A stretch of DNA of 64,000 nt from contig QXWW01000007.1 in NCBI GenBank assembly GCA_009911185.1, positions 62,001 to 126,000 of the forward strand, given 5' to 3'. The number at the start of each line of letters is the position of its first letter. Position 1 is the stretch's first letter. The translations under genes and the position numbers were made by a program. Positions 46,584-55,425 of the stretch are shown piece by piece. This stretch comes from Lachnospiraceae bacterium. Lineage in GTDB: Bacteria; Bacillota; Clostridia; Lachnospirales; Lachnospiraceae. Under the pieces are notes generated by a model, which ran no database searches, was not told where the DNA came from, and was given only the letters and a program-made list of their open reading frames with translations.

Positions 46584-48476
46584 TTAATATGCCGGAACGC
46601 CATACCCATAAATGGAATCACTACCCATGCTGTAACTTCTCCTTGCACAGACATCCCCGCTGTTGCCCTCTATGGTATTCACTACGCCATTCGTCACGCT
46701 CTCCACAATGCCCACATGGTCTATGGTTCCGTCATTCCCCCAATCAAAGAAAATAATGTCCCCTGCTGCCGGGACATAGCTTGCGTCCTGGAACTGCCCA
46801 CGGGCATTAAACCAGTCCACACCGTCCGAACATAAGGAGAACTTCGGTATTACGCCGCTTTCCAGATAGCCGCACTGCTGGGCACACCACGACACAAAAC
46901 AGGCGCACCATTCCACCCTGCCGTCAAACCCATACCAACTCCAGTAGGTGTCCCCGCTGTTGCCTTCCTGCGTCAATGCCACCTGCACGATTGCCTGACT
47001 GCCGATTCCGGTGGGGATTCTACCGAACACATAATACCGGAGTACATGGGGGACGTACTGCTTATCCCCGTAACTGCTCCAGCCCATCCGCTCCGCCATC
47101 ATATCGGAAAACTCTGCGGCATTGGCGGCGGTATATCCCCCATAGTTGCCCTGCGCCCATGCGATATACCCATTCCCGAAGTTGTACCCCTGCAACGCCA
47201 GCTTGATATGCTCCATGTCAACCGGGTTTTCCACCCCTGCGCTTTGCAGACAGTTTTTTAATGCCTGAACGCCGCACTCGATAGAATACTCCGGATCGGT
47301 GATTCCGTTCGGCTCCCTTGGGTATCTGGTATTATAGCCGCTCTCGGAACTCTGCATGGGATCGCTGCCCTGACCGCCGCTCTCCTGCATCATGACCGCC
47401 TTGATCAGCTCCACATATTCCCCTATTCCGTACTGGTTCGCATATAGGCGGATCACTGGCTCATAGGCTTCCACCTCCGTACTGACCGGGCTTACCGTGC
47501 TGGAATTGCCGCCGCCCACCATGCAGAGGATTCCGCCGAACAGAAGGACAATAATTAAAATAAGGACGGCTGCCCATCCCCCTGCAGCAATGGCGGATAT
47601 GAGTGCCTTTGTCCCGGCAATAATGGCTTTTACTGCTCTTGCCGTTGCTTTTGCTGTTGCCTTTGCCACCTGTTCCGCTGCCCGTGCCGCCTGTCTTGCT
47701 GCCCGTGCTGTTTTTTCCGCTGTCTTTACGGACGCTTTCGCCGCTGCTTTTGCGGTCTTTGCCGCCTCCTTTGTGGTTTTTACGCTTTTCCCTGCGGTCT
47801 GCCCGGCAGTTTTTACGGATTTGGCGGCAGATTTGATTGTTCCTTTCCCGGTATGCTTCACCGTCTGCCCCGTTTTCCCTGCGGTCTTGACCGTCTTTTC
47901 GCCCCGGTCTAGGGTTTTAACCGTCTGCTTGGGAAGTTCCCGGATTTGCTCCGCCTGCTGTTCTGCTTTCCGCTGTGAAATTCTTTGCTGTGACGCCCTC
48001 TGTATGGCTCTCTGCCCTGCGGCTTTCTTCTGCGCCGCCTGTTTCCCTGCCTGCTCCTGCGCCTTTTTTATCATCTGCTCTTTCGGATGGTAAGGCTCTC
48101 CCCTGCCTGACGGGGCGGAAGGCGGGGGAGATTGGGAAGGCTCCCCGTGTGTGGGGTTTCTCCCCTCACGGACTGCCTCTCTGGTTTCTTTCGTTTCTTT
48201 GGAAATCCGGTGCTTTTCCTTTGCCTTGTCCACAAGCCTGCCGCCCTGTTTCCTTGCCTGATGTGCGGCTTCATGGGCGACACGGTCGGCTCCCCGCTCT
48301 GTTTTGTCCTCGGCATACTCTGTTGGGGAAGCGTATCTCTTTTCCTGCGGCTGTGCGCCTTCAACGCTTTCTTTTGTGCGGACATAGGCACGCTTTACAC
48401 GTTCCATGCCCGTCACGGTCTTATCCAGTGCCTTTACATCCTTATGGACTTGGCGTGTCTTGATTTCTTTGCTCAT
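46584..48476 (-). CDS. Bifunctional wall hydrolase of the transfer system (lysozyme plus CHAP)
   Basis: A 630-residue protein thought to open peptidoglycan locally for the conjugation channel. Residues 1-285 are a Lys/Ala/Gln-rich low-complexity cytoplasmic part with repeated KTA/KSVK units. A membrane helix follows (about 290-315, AAVLILIIVLLFGGILCMV). Next is a lysozyme-like domain (about 335-480; VMMQESGGQGSDPMQSSE with the catalytic Glu) and a CHAP amidase domain (about 500-630; Cys in VEWCACFVSWCAQQCG, His in DHVGIVE). This is the family at the same place in Tn1549-type elements. AAAGGAGG is 7 bases before the ATG. Confidence 0.9.
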   Translation of the reverse strand: MSKEIKTRQVHKDVKALDKTVTGMERVKRAYVRTKESVEGAQPQEKRYASPTEYAEDKTERGADRVAHEAAHQARKQGGRLVDKAKEKHRISKETKETREAVREGRNPTHGEPSQSPPPSAPSGRGEPYHPKEQMIKKAQEQAGKQAAQKKAAGQRAIQRASQQRISQRKAEQQAEQIRELPKQTVKTLDRGEKTVKTAGKTGQTVKHTGKGTIKSAAKSVKTAGQTAGKSVKTTKEAAKTAKAAAKASVKTAEKTARAARQAARAAEQVAKATAKATARAVKAIIAGTKALISAIAAGGWAAVLILIIVLLFGGILCMVGGGNSSTVSPVSTEVEAYEPVIRLYANQYGIGEYVELIKAVMMQESGGQGSDPMQSSESGYNTRYPREPNGITDPEYSIECGVQALKNCLQSAGVENPVDMEHIKLALQGYNFGNGYIAWAQGNYGGYTAANAAEFSDMMAERMGWSSYGDKQYVPHVLRYYVFGRIPTGIGSQAIVQVALTQEGNSGDTYWSWYGFDGRVEWCACFVSWCAQQCGYLESGVIPKFSLCSDGVDWFNARGQFQDASYVPAAGDIIFFDWGNDGTIDHVGIVESVTNGVVNTIEGNSGDVCARRSYSMGSDSIYGYGVPAY

Positions 48477-48506
48477 CGCCCGCCCTCCTTTAAGGCAAAC
48501 CTGCTG

Positions 48507-49292
48507 TTACTCTGCAACCTTTTTGGCAACTACTACAAGCCGCCCGTTTGCTTTGGAATACTCGCAGGTGGAAAGCGTAATCAGCTTATCCCCGTACTCT
48601 GCGGTCACTCCCGTGTCATAGAGGGACAGCGATTTGCACTTATCCACATATTCCTGAAACTCTTCCTCCGTTTCCGCATTAGCAAACAGGTAATACTTGA
48701 ACCCCGTATTGTCATATACCGTGGTCTTGAATACTGCAATCACTTCATAGTCTGCTGTTTTCGTGAGCGTGTCAAAGTGGATCGTCTTGTGTCCCTCGTA
48801 AAATTTCCGGCTCTCATAATCCATCAGCCCGGTGAACATTGTCCCGTTCTTCATGTGGTGTCCGTAAATAATAACGTTGTCGCTCGGTTCAAAGGGATTG
48901 CAATGCTCTGCAATATAAGGCACGCCGTAAGCACTGTATTCCTTTTCAAAGCTGCGCTTCAGGTAGAAATCGGGATTGTCCGGCGTGAACATCACCGGAT
49001 AGTTGATGTTTGTCCCGTCAATGGAAATCCACCCTGCCATCTCGTTGTTCTGGTTGAAAAGCTCCTGATATTTCGCAAGCGGCGACTGGCTCTCTCCCTC
49101 TGCTGTTTCCTCCGGCGTTTCCCTGTTTTCTTCCGCTTCCTCTGCCTGCTCCACAATCTCCACTAACTGCTCAAATTCATCTGTTGCCCTGCCTGCGCTG
49201 GCATAATGGCTTATGACCTGAAACATGGAAACGCAAAAAAGCAGGGTACAGAGTACCGCCCCTGCGGTATAGATATAAAATTTTTTCTTCAT
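48507..49292 (-). CDS. srtB: Class B sortase
   Basis: A 261-residue membrane-anchored transpeptidase. An N-terminal helix (about 4-25), a Glu-rich linker and a sortase B core with His in IIYGHHMKNGTMF, Cys in LITLSTCEYS and Arg in NGRLVVVA, the complete catalytic triad. It would attach a surface protein of the transfer apparatus to the wall; no substrate with a sorting motif is seen in this window. GGAGG lies 8 bases before the ATG at 49292. Confidence 0.92.
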   Translation of the reverse strand: MKKKFYIYTAGAVLCTLLFCVSMFQVISHYASAGRATDEFEQLVEIVEQAEEAEENRETPEETAEGESQSPLAKYQELFNQNNEMAGWISIDGTNINYPVMFTPDNPDFYLKRSFEKEYSAYGVPYIAEHCNPFEPSDNVIIYGHHMKNGTMFTGLMDYESRKFYEGHKTIHFDTLTKTADYEVIAVFKTTVYDNTGFKYYLFANAETEEEFQEYVDKCKSLSLYDTGVTAEYGDKLITLSTCEYSKANGRLVVVAKKVAE

Positions 49293-49384
49293 TGAAAAAT
49301 CCTCCATAAACTCCGGCAAAACGCTTTTTCTTTGGCATTTTGCCGGATATTAAAATGGCAGGCATTACGCCTGCGTGTCACTGG

Positions 49385-50152
49385 TTACCTTGCCTGCTCT
49401 CTGGCTGGCTGTATCTTCTGGCTTTCTTTCCTCCCGCTTTTTATCTGCTTTAGCTCCGCTTTCACCGATGGCTTTTTCTCCCCGCCCCGGCAAAACTGCT
49501 CCATCCGTTTCTGTGTGTCCTCCGCCGCCTTTTCCATAGCGGAAAATGACCTGCCGAAAGATAAAAATGCTCTCTGGATTTTCGCAAGGACGCCTTTATC
49601 CCCTTTCTGCTCGGCTGGCTCTCTGGTACGCCTGCCGATCAACGCCCGCCCCGCATTTTTCGTGTGCTGCGCCGCCTTGTTCAGCTCGCCGCCGACAATG
49701 CCAATCTTCGCCGCATTTCTCTCCATGCTTTCCATGCCGCTGTGCATTCCCTCCTTCAGAACAGATAAAGCAGCCGGAATTTTCATGGCGGACACCGCTT
49801 TGCGCAATGCGTCCACGCCTTTCTCCTTAAAATCATGCACCGCATTTTTAGCGGAACGGACAAGGTTTGTCTTTACAAGGGCAATCTGACCGCCAATCTC
49901 CTGCACTTTGCCCTCTGCGCTGTCCAATAGCCGGGCGGCAGTCGCTTTTATGCCTTTGTCCTGAATCTTCTCCAACTGCCCCCGCACTTCTTTCAGCTCC
50001 TTTATGACCTCCCCGAACTGGCTTTCCATGCCCTCCAGATAATTGACAAGGGTTTCCACTTCCTGCCGCTCTTTTTTCAGCCCGTTCCCCTCCAGAACCT
50101 CAAACAGCTCCCGGATTTCCGGCTGTTCCCTTAACGCAACCGCCGCTTCCAT
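49385..50152 (-). CDS. DUF6674-like helical protein of the transfer operon
   Basis: A 255-residue soluble protein, almost wholly helical, with coiled-coil-like stretches (about 25-75) and a strongly basic C-terminus. It matches proteins named DUF6674 found between sortase and VirB4 in Tn1549-type elements. Function unknown; an intracellular scaffold role is possible. GGGGAGGG precedes the ATG, 2 bases after the previous stop. Confidence 0.65.
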   Translation of the reverse strand: MEAAVALREQPEIRELFEVLEGNGLKKERQEVETLVNYLEGMESQFGEVIKELKEVRGQLEKIQDKGIKATAARLLDSAEGKVQEIGGQIALVKTNLVRSAKNAVHDFKEKGVDALRKAVSAMKIPAALSVLKEGMHSGMESMERNAAKIGIVGGELNKAAQHTKNAGRALIGRRTREPAEQKGDKGVLAKIQRAFLSFGRSFSAMEKAAEDTQKRMEQFCRGGEKKPSVKAELKQIKSGRKESQKIQPAREQAR

Positions 50153-50154
50153 GC

Positions 50155-50571
50155 TTAACGCCCTCCCCTCTCTGCACTGTCCGCTCTTGCCTTAACTGCG
50201 GGTAAGTCCCTGCAATATTCGGGATACCGCATTTTTATGGCTTCGTAGAAATAGGGCGCATAGCCGCAGTCAAAGATTTCATATGGTGTTGACATCCGCT
50301 CGTCCCCCTGCTCCGTGTAACCGTTCCATAGGTTGAAGGCAAGGCGGGTAAGCCGCACCGTCCCTCCGGTCTGCCACCCCTCATGCAGTCCCTCCGGCTT
50401 GATACAGTCCTGCTTAAAGTCAAACATCCTGCCCACGTTGTTCCTCGCCGTGTCGGAAATGCCCACGCAGTAAAAAAAGGCACGGTGATAGCAGTCCGTA
50501 TTGCCGCATTTATGCAGCATGTTGAAAAAGAAATTTTCATGCTCCTTTGAAGCAAACCTGATTCCTGACAT
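50155..50571 (-). CDS. DUF6075-like protein
   Basis: A 138-residue soluble protein with many aromatic residues (FFFNMLHKCGNTDCYHRAFFYCVGIS) and conserved-looking Cys and His. It corresponds to DUF6075, regular in gut Clostridial conjugative elements. No function is known to me. A terminator-like hairpin lies between it and VirB4 upstream. Confidence 0.65.
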   Translation of the reverse strand: MSGIRFASKEHENFFFNMLHKCGNTDCYHRAFFYCVGISDTARNNVGRMFDFKQDCIKPEGLHEGWQTGGTVRLTRLAFNLWNGYTEQGDERMSTPYEIFDCGYAPYFYEAIKMRYPEYCRDLPAVKARADSAERGGR

Positions 50572-50587
50572 TCTGATCCCTCCATAG

Positions 50588-50633
50588 AAAAAGGCGGCAT
50601 ATTAACAGATATTTTTCTGCTGACAAGCCGCCC
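50588..50633 (-). terminator. Terminator-like hairpin inside the transfer operon
   Basis: GGCGGC (50593-50598) and GCCGCC (50627-50632) form the outer stem, with CAGCAGA/TCTGTT inside; five T follow on the minus strand. It lies between virB4 and the DUF6075 gene, so it would reduce expression of the DUF6075, DUF6674, sortase and hydrolase genes relative to virB4, unless read through. Confidence 0.55.
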
Positions 50634-50663
50634 ATATATTTTTACCTGCTTCTGTTATAAATT

Positions 50664-53000
50664 TTACCTGCTCCTGTTCGCACTGTCCTCGCCCGGTTTC
50701 GTTGTCATCAGCCTGTAAAGGCGGGTATTCTTCGGGAATTTATTGATAAACGGGACAAGGGAACTTCCGTACTTAATCAATCCGCACCCTGCGTCCGCAT
50801 TGGTGATATAGCTCATCTGCTCGTTTGAGATATTCAATAAATCCGCAAGTTTCTGTCTGTCGGACGCCGCCTGGTTCAGCATGACGATATACTCGCTGTT
50901 GGATAACATCGTGCTGGCAAGGACAGAATCTAACAGATATTCCACGTTCTGCGTAATGGCGTTGGGGAACGCATTTCTTTTCCGGAACCGCCTCCATGCG
51001 GAATTGAAAAACGCCCCGGAATACTCGTTCTCAAACACCACATGAAACTCATCCAGAAAGATATGGGTGCGTTTCCCTTTCTTCCAGTTCTCCGTGACAC
51101 GGTTTAACATGGCGTCCGTGATAACCAAAAGCCCCATTGTCTTAAGCTGTTTCCCTAAGTCCATGATGTCATAGACAATCATGCGGCTGTTCACGTCCAC
51201 GTTGCTCTCATGGGCAAATGCGTCAAGACTGCCGCTGGTAAAAAGCTCCAGTGCAAGCGCAAGGTCTTTCGCCTCCCGCTCCGGCTGCTCCAGCATTTTT
51301 TCCCGGAGCCTGCACAAAGTCGGGACATTGCCGCCGCTCTGGTAATCCTCATAGACTGCGGCGGTGCAGCGGTCAATAATGGATTTTTCCTTTGCGCTGA
51401 CGCCTTTTTTGTCAAGCTGCTCAAACAGCGACAATACAAACTCGGACTTGTCAATGACCGGGTTCCCGCCATCGCCATAGCCTTCTACCATGTCCATCGC
51501 ATTGATGTGGTCACGGCTCCCCGCCGCAATGCGGATCACCTCGCCGCCCATCGCTTCAATCAAAGAGCCGTACTCTCGTTCGGGATCGCATATTAAAATA
51601 TCGTCCCCGGTGGCAAGGGCAAGGAACACGATCAGCATTTTTGCGCTGAAAGACTTGCCGCTCCCCGGCACTCCTAACAAAAAGGAATTAGGATTCAGCA
51701 GTTTTGCCTTGTTGCACATGATAAGGTTATGGGAGATTGCGTTTTCCCCGCAGTAAATGCCGCCCTCGTCCATGATTTCCTGCACCCTAAAGGGCATAAG
51801 CACCGCAAGGCTCTCCGTGGTGAGGGTTCTGAGCGCATTGATTTTCCGGTGTCCGATTGGCAGGGCGGTATTCAGTCCGTCCATCTGCTGGTACTTCAAG
51901 GTGGCAAACTGGCATAAATGCTTTCTCGCCACGGTGAGAAGCGTGTCCGTGTCTGCGTCAAGCTGCTCTTTCGTATCTGCGGTATGCACCAACGTCAATA
52001 CTGCAAACATCATCCGCTGGTCACGGGTGGTCAGATCGTCCAGAAATTCCTTGCTCTCCTTCCTCTGCTGCTCCATGTCATACGGGACGACTGCGGAGAA
52101 ATTGTTGTTGGCGTTCTGCTTCCTCTGCCAGTTCGTGATATTGGTTTCCACGCCCAAAAGACGGTTCTCCACCTCCCGCACCGCTTCATCTGTCGGGATA
52201 GGAATTACGTCAATGCTCATCATCAGGTTGCGGCTCAAATCCGTAAGCTCCGCAATCATGTTGTCTTTGATATAGGACGCATATTCTCTGAGGAAAAGCA
52301 CACGCCCGTAACGGTTCCCCATGCGGAAATGGTCTTTCTCAAACTCAAGGCTGTCCGGGCAGATAAAGTCCTTAAAGCTATGCCCTTTCCGCATAGTTTC
52401 AGCTAAATCAAAGCGGAAGCTGGTTTCCTCCCCGGTACGGTAAAAATCATGCAACGCCCGCAGCTTATCCGTTGCGTCCATCTCCACGCACTTGGAGCCT
52501 AACCGTGAGAAATGGCTCACTAAGTCCGTGCCGATGCGGGAAAAATACGTCCTCGCCTCCTCGATGGATTTCTTATACACCGATACCGTCACATATTTTT
52601 CCTGCACAATGCTGTTGGCTCCCGTGGCTTTCTCTAAGAGCATGGCATTGTACTCTTTCCGGTATAAATCAAGACCGTCCTCCTGCATGGGGATAAGGAT
52701 TGCCTTTTCAAAGTCCTGCCTGTTCAGGCGGCGGTTGTTGATGGTGATTTTCGTGGTCGCCCCGCTGTCAAAGGAATTGAGAAGCTCGCTATACTCAAGG
52801 AACATGGCTTCCTTATCCTCCCGGCTCGCCACCGCATAGTTGATGTCCACAAATTTATAGGTTCTGGCAAATTTGTTCCGCCCGATCTGGAATATCCCGT
52901 CCGCCCATACCGCCTGAATGGGGATTGCCTGCTGGACGCCCTTCGGGATGACAAATTTCTCCTTGTCCTGCTTGAAAATATTGCTCAATGTCTTAATCAT
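50664..53000 (-). CDS. VirB4-type conjugation ATPase
   Basis: A 778-residue cytoplasmic motor of the type IV secretion channel. The N-terminal half is the VirB4 scaffold domain; the C-terminal half has GVPGSGKSFSAKM (Walker A, near residue 445) and THIFLDEFHVVFEN (Walker B), plus ITQNVEYLL. The ATG at 53000 is chosen from family length; it overlaps the PrgI gene by 8 bases. It matches the CD1110 type of Clostridioides elements. Confidence 0.93.
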   Translation of the reverse strand: MIKTLSNIFKQDKEKFVIPKGVQQAIPIQAVWADGIFQIGRNKFARTYKFVDINYAVASREDKEAMFLEYSELLNSFDSGATTKITINNRRLNRQDFEKAILIPMQEDGLDLYRKEYNAMLLEKATGANSIVQEKYVTVSVYKKSIEEARTYFSRIGTDLVSHFSRLGSKCVEMDATDKLRALHDFYRTGEETSFRFDLAETMRKGHSFKDFICPDSLEFEKDHFRMGNRYGRVLFLREYASYIKDNMIAELTDLSRNLMMSIDVIPIPTDEAVREVENRLLGVETNITNWQRKQNANNNFSAVVPYDMEQQRKESKEFLDDLTTRDQRMMFAVLTLVHTADTKEQLDADTDTLLTVARKHLCQFATLKYQQMDGLNTALPIGHRKINALRTLTTESLAVLMPFRVQEIMDEGGIYCGENAISHNLIMCNKAKLLNPNSFLLGVPGSGKSFSAKMLIVFLALATGDDILICDPEREYGSLIEAMGGEVIRIAAGSRDHINAMDMVEGYGDGGNPVIDKSEFVLSLFEQLDKKGVSAKEKSIIDRCTAAVYEDYQSGGNVPTLCRLREKMLEQPEREAKDLALALELFTSGSLDAFAHESNVDVNSRMIVYDIMDLGKQLKTMGLLVITDAMLNRVTENWKKGKRTHIFLDEFHVVFENEYSGAFFNSAWRRFRKRNAFPNAITQNVEYLLDSVLASTMLSNSEYIVMLNQAASDRQKLADLLNISNEQMSYITNADAGCGLIKYGSSLVPFINKFPKNTRLYRLMTTKPGEDSANRSR

Positions 53001-53358
53001 TCCGTTTCCGTTCCTCCCTTTCATGGTTCTCAATGCACGGCTTCACTGCTTCGTAATAGATGTTTTCCGGGCAGAACAGCAGGCGTTTCGGGATAAGGAA
53101 CTCCGATTTTATCCACGCCCACAAAAACTGCTCTGCGTTCATCCCGTGGTAGCGGATAAAGCCTAACGCCGCAAAGGGAGCCGCCCCCAATACGCACATC
53201 CAGCTCACCGTTTCCGTCCCCACATGGGGGCTGAGCAAAAAATAAAGCCCGACGGCAACGCCGCAGGCTAAGACAGAAAAAATGAACTGCCGCATGGACA
53301 GCCCGAAAAACATGGATTCCGTGTAATTACGGATTTCCCGGTTTATTTTTACTTCCAA
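52993..53358 (-). CDS. PrgI family membrane protein
   Basis: A 121-residue protein with two membrane helices (about 25-48 and 53-72) and a charged C-terminus. PrgI proteins are VirB3-like partners of VirB4 in Gram-positive conjugation systems. It directly precedes virB4 and overlaps it, as in related elements. Confidence 0.88.
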   Translation of the reverse strand: MEVKINREIRNYTESMFFGLSMRQFIFSVLACGVAVGLYFLLSPHVGTETVSWMCVLGAAPFAALGFIRYHGMNAEQFLWAWIKSEFLIPKRLLFCPENIYYEAVKPCIENHEREERKRND

Positions 53359-53370
53359 ACTTCTCGCCTC

Positions 53371-53580
53371 CTATCGTTCCATTCCGCACGTCCGTTTCGG
53401 CGGTTTCTTTTGGGGCAGGTAGGGTATGATTTCCTCCTCCCCCGTAATAATGCTAAACTCCGCCCGCAGGACGGGGTGTGTTTCCAGCTTCTGGTATTCC
53501 CGGATCAGTTCAAGCGCACTTTCCCTTGTGGCGGTGCTTGCCTGCTGTGTTCCGTCCTTAAAAATATAACACCGTTTCAT
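53371..53580 (-). CDS. Small conserved protein of the transfer operon
   Basis: A 69-residue soluble protein (RCYIFKDGTQQASTATRESALELI) ending in a proline/lysine-rich tail. It begins 37 bases after the previous gene and stops 12 bases before PrgI. I do not recognise a named family. Its tight packing supports it as a real gene. Confidence 0.55.
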   Translation of the reverse strand: MKRCYIFKDGTQQASTATRESALELIREYQKLETHPVLRAEFSIITGEEEIIPYLPQKKPPKRTCGMER

Positions 53581-53617
53581 CTTATTCCTCCTTACAGATC
53601 ATCATCGGTTACACCTC

Positions 53618-54133
53618 CTACCGTTCCTGCACTCTCTTTGTCTCCCTTGCTCTTTTGCACAGCTTCATAACATCCATGCCATCATGCAAAACCTTTTCCT
53701 GCAAAAGCTGTTTTGTAATGCCGTTCTGTTTACAATAGGATAAATACGTCTGCACACCCTTACTGTATTCACCGTCCTTTTTATAGGATTCCTCAATCAT
53801 TTTCCAGACAGCAGAATGGCACTCCAATGTCATCCCCACAATTTCATATCCATTCCCCAAAGGTTCCAATAAATCAGAATTAAAATCAGATGACCAGTTA
53901 TAACTAACGGTTTCTTCCCTTCGGAATGGATAGAAAAATATCTCCTGCTCCCGATATTCCGAATACGCATACGCAATTACCGTTTCCGGCTGCGCCTTGC
54001 CCTCTTTTGAAAGGATATACTGTATCCGGTAATTTTCTGGTTTACCTATCTCCCTGTCCTCCTGATATTCTGCTGTCCGTTTCAGGAAACGTCCTGCCTC
54101 CCTCATAATCTTTTTTTTACTTAATTTCATCAT
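53618..54133 (-). CDS. Unknown protein inserted in the transfer operon
   Basis: A 171-residue soluble protein with basic N-terminus and C-terminus and many charged residues. Its base composition is clearly more AT-rich than that of its neighbours, and PrgI and the TrbL-like gene are normally close together, so it looks like an acquired extra gene. The family is not recognised. It begins 12 bases after the TrbL-like gene; GAGGT stands before the ATG. Confidence 0.6.
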   Translation of the reverse strand: MMKLSKKKIMREAGRFLKRTAEYQEDREIGKPENYRIQYILSKEGKAQPETVIAYAYSEYREQEIFFYPFRREETVSYNWSSDFNSDLLEPLGNGYEIVGMTLECHSAVWKMIEESYKKDGEYSKGVQTYLSYCKQNGITKQLLQEKVLHDGMDVMKLCKRARETKRVQER

Positions 54134-54145
54134 ATCTACCTCGCT

Positions 54146-54985
54146 TTACAGCCCCATCATTTCACGCACAACCCGGTCTGCCATCTTCACTGCGCCCACA
54201 AGCACAAGCATGTTGAAAATCAGCTCCCCGATATAGCTCCATACCATTGTGACTGCCGCCGCATCTGGATCGACCACGGGCGGGGATGACGCAAACAGCG
54301 AAAATATAATGCAGGCAAGCACGATAATCGCCCCTTCTAAGCATACCGCCGCATAGGACTTGATAAAACTTTTCCCTACGTTCTGTGACGGCTCCCCAGC
54401 AAAGGTCGATAAGGGAATCGGCGCAATCGCTGTATAAAGGTACAGACGGAAAAACCGCCCGTACACGCTCATTATCATAATAAAGCTCAATACCGTGATA
54501 AACAGCCCGCCGATTAACGTCACCGCCCACAAGGGGATACTCTCGAAAAAGCCGCAATCCTCCACCGCCTCCACAATCTCATTTGGCAGCACGGTCTGCT
54601 GTGCGGCTCCAAAGCCTGCGGTTCTCATAATCGTGCTGATTACCCCCTGCACGATATTGAATAACGCCATCATCAGCTCCAGCCCGTGGGATATGACGCC
54701 TTTCGCTATGGCAAACCGGACAAACAGTTTCAATGCGTGTTCCGGCTTTTTCACTTCCACAAAGCTGCCACACGTCTTTACCACGCCGACAACAAAGAAT
54801 AACACCAAAAGGGCATAGGCTACCGCCTGCAACGCCCCGTGGATATTTACAATCACACTCCAGATTCCGCCGCCCTTAAAGGTTTCCGGGGACTGCGTGA
54901 GTATCTGCCATATCTCCGCCAGTTTCTCATTCCATGTGTCCAGTGCATTGACTAAGTTCTGCACTACCCAGTTATCTGAATCCAC
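54146..54985 (-). CDS. TrbL/VirB6-like channel protein
   Basis: A 279-residue membrane protein with six to seven helices, of the CD1112 type in Clostridial elements. It probably forms the inner-membrane part of the mating channel, like TrbL/VirB6. It starts with GTG; GAGG lies 8 bases upstream. It follows the Maff2-like gene after a 95-base gap. Confidence 0.85.
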   Translation of the reverse strand: MDSDNWVVQNLVNALDTWNEKLAEIWQILTQSPETFKGGGIWSVIVNIHGALQAVAYALLVLFFVVGVVKTCGSFVEVKKPEHALKLFVRFAIAKGVISHGLELMMALFNIVQGVISTIMRTAGFGAAQQTVLPNEIVEAVEDCGFFESIPLWAVTLIGGLFITVLSFIMIMSVYGRFFRLYLYTAIAPIPLSTFAGEPSQNVGKSFIKSYAAVCLEGAIIVLACIIFSLFASSPPVVDPDAAAVTMVWSYIGELIFNMLVLVGAVKMADRVVREMMGL

Positions 54986-55080
54986 TCATTTCACCTCGCT
55001 TTTGGATTTGGCAAAGGAGCCTGACAAAGCCTGCCCCTCTGCCATCACTTTTTCTTTCCCCACTTATTCCACTGTTTTTA

Positions 55081-55425
55081 TCAGCCAGTGATAAGGGTTA
55101 AGATTTCCTTTGCAAAGGTGATGATGACGCCGCCCGCAAGGGTTAAGAACCCGTTGGAACGCTGGCTCGGATCGTGGGACTGCAAGGACAAGCCGACCTG
55201 CACGATGCCCCACCCCAACAGAATCAAACCGACTGCACGGATCAATCCGAAAATAAAATTGGACAGGTTGTTAATGACTGCAAGCGGATCGCTTGCGGCA
55301 TACACCGTCGTTGCCCCGGCTGTCATCATAAGCACCAGTGCGGCGTACACTGCCATCGCCCTTTTTGTCTTTCTGCCCATCGGCTGCCTGTTGGTTCCCC
55401 TGCTGTTCTCGTTTTTCTTCATCAT
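55081..55425 (-). CDS. Maff2-like/TrbC-like small membrane protein
   Basis: A 114-residue protein with a signal-peptide-like start (helix about 23-44, cut after VYAAS) and two further hydrophobic segments (about 52-75 and 92-112), which is the size and layout of VirB2/TrbC-type pilin-like subunits and of proteins called Maff2 in Tn1549-type elements. Its ATG overlaps the VirD4 stop by 4 bases. Confidence 0.82.
   Translation of the reverse strand: MMKKNENSRGTNRQPMGRKTKRAMAVYAALVLMMTAGATTVYAASDPLAVINNLSNFIFGLIRAVGLILLGWGIVQVGLSLQSHDPSQRSNGFLTLAGGVIITFAKEILTLITG

Noticed and set aside
47497-48093. 198-codon plus-strand frame rich in Ala and Val
   Set aside because: It is the shadow of the Lys/Ala repeat region of the wall hydrolase on the other strand.
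48132-49166. 344-codon plus-strand frame
   Set aside because: It lies antisense to the wall hydrolase and sortase genes, whose motifs are complete; it results from high GC and codon bias.
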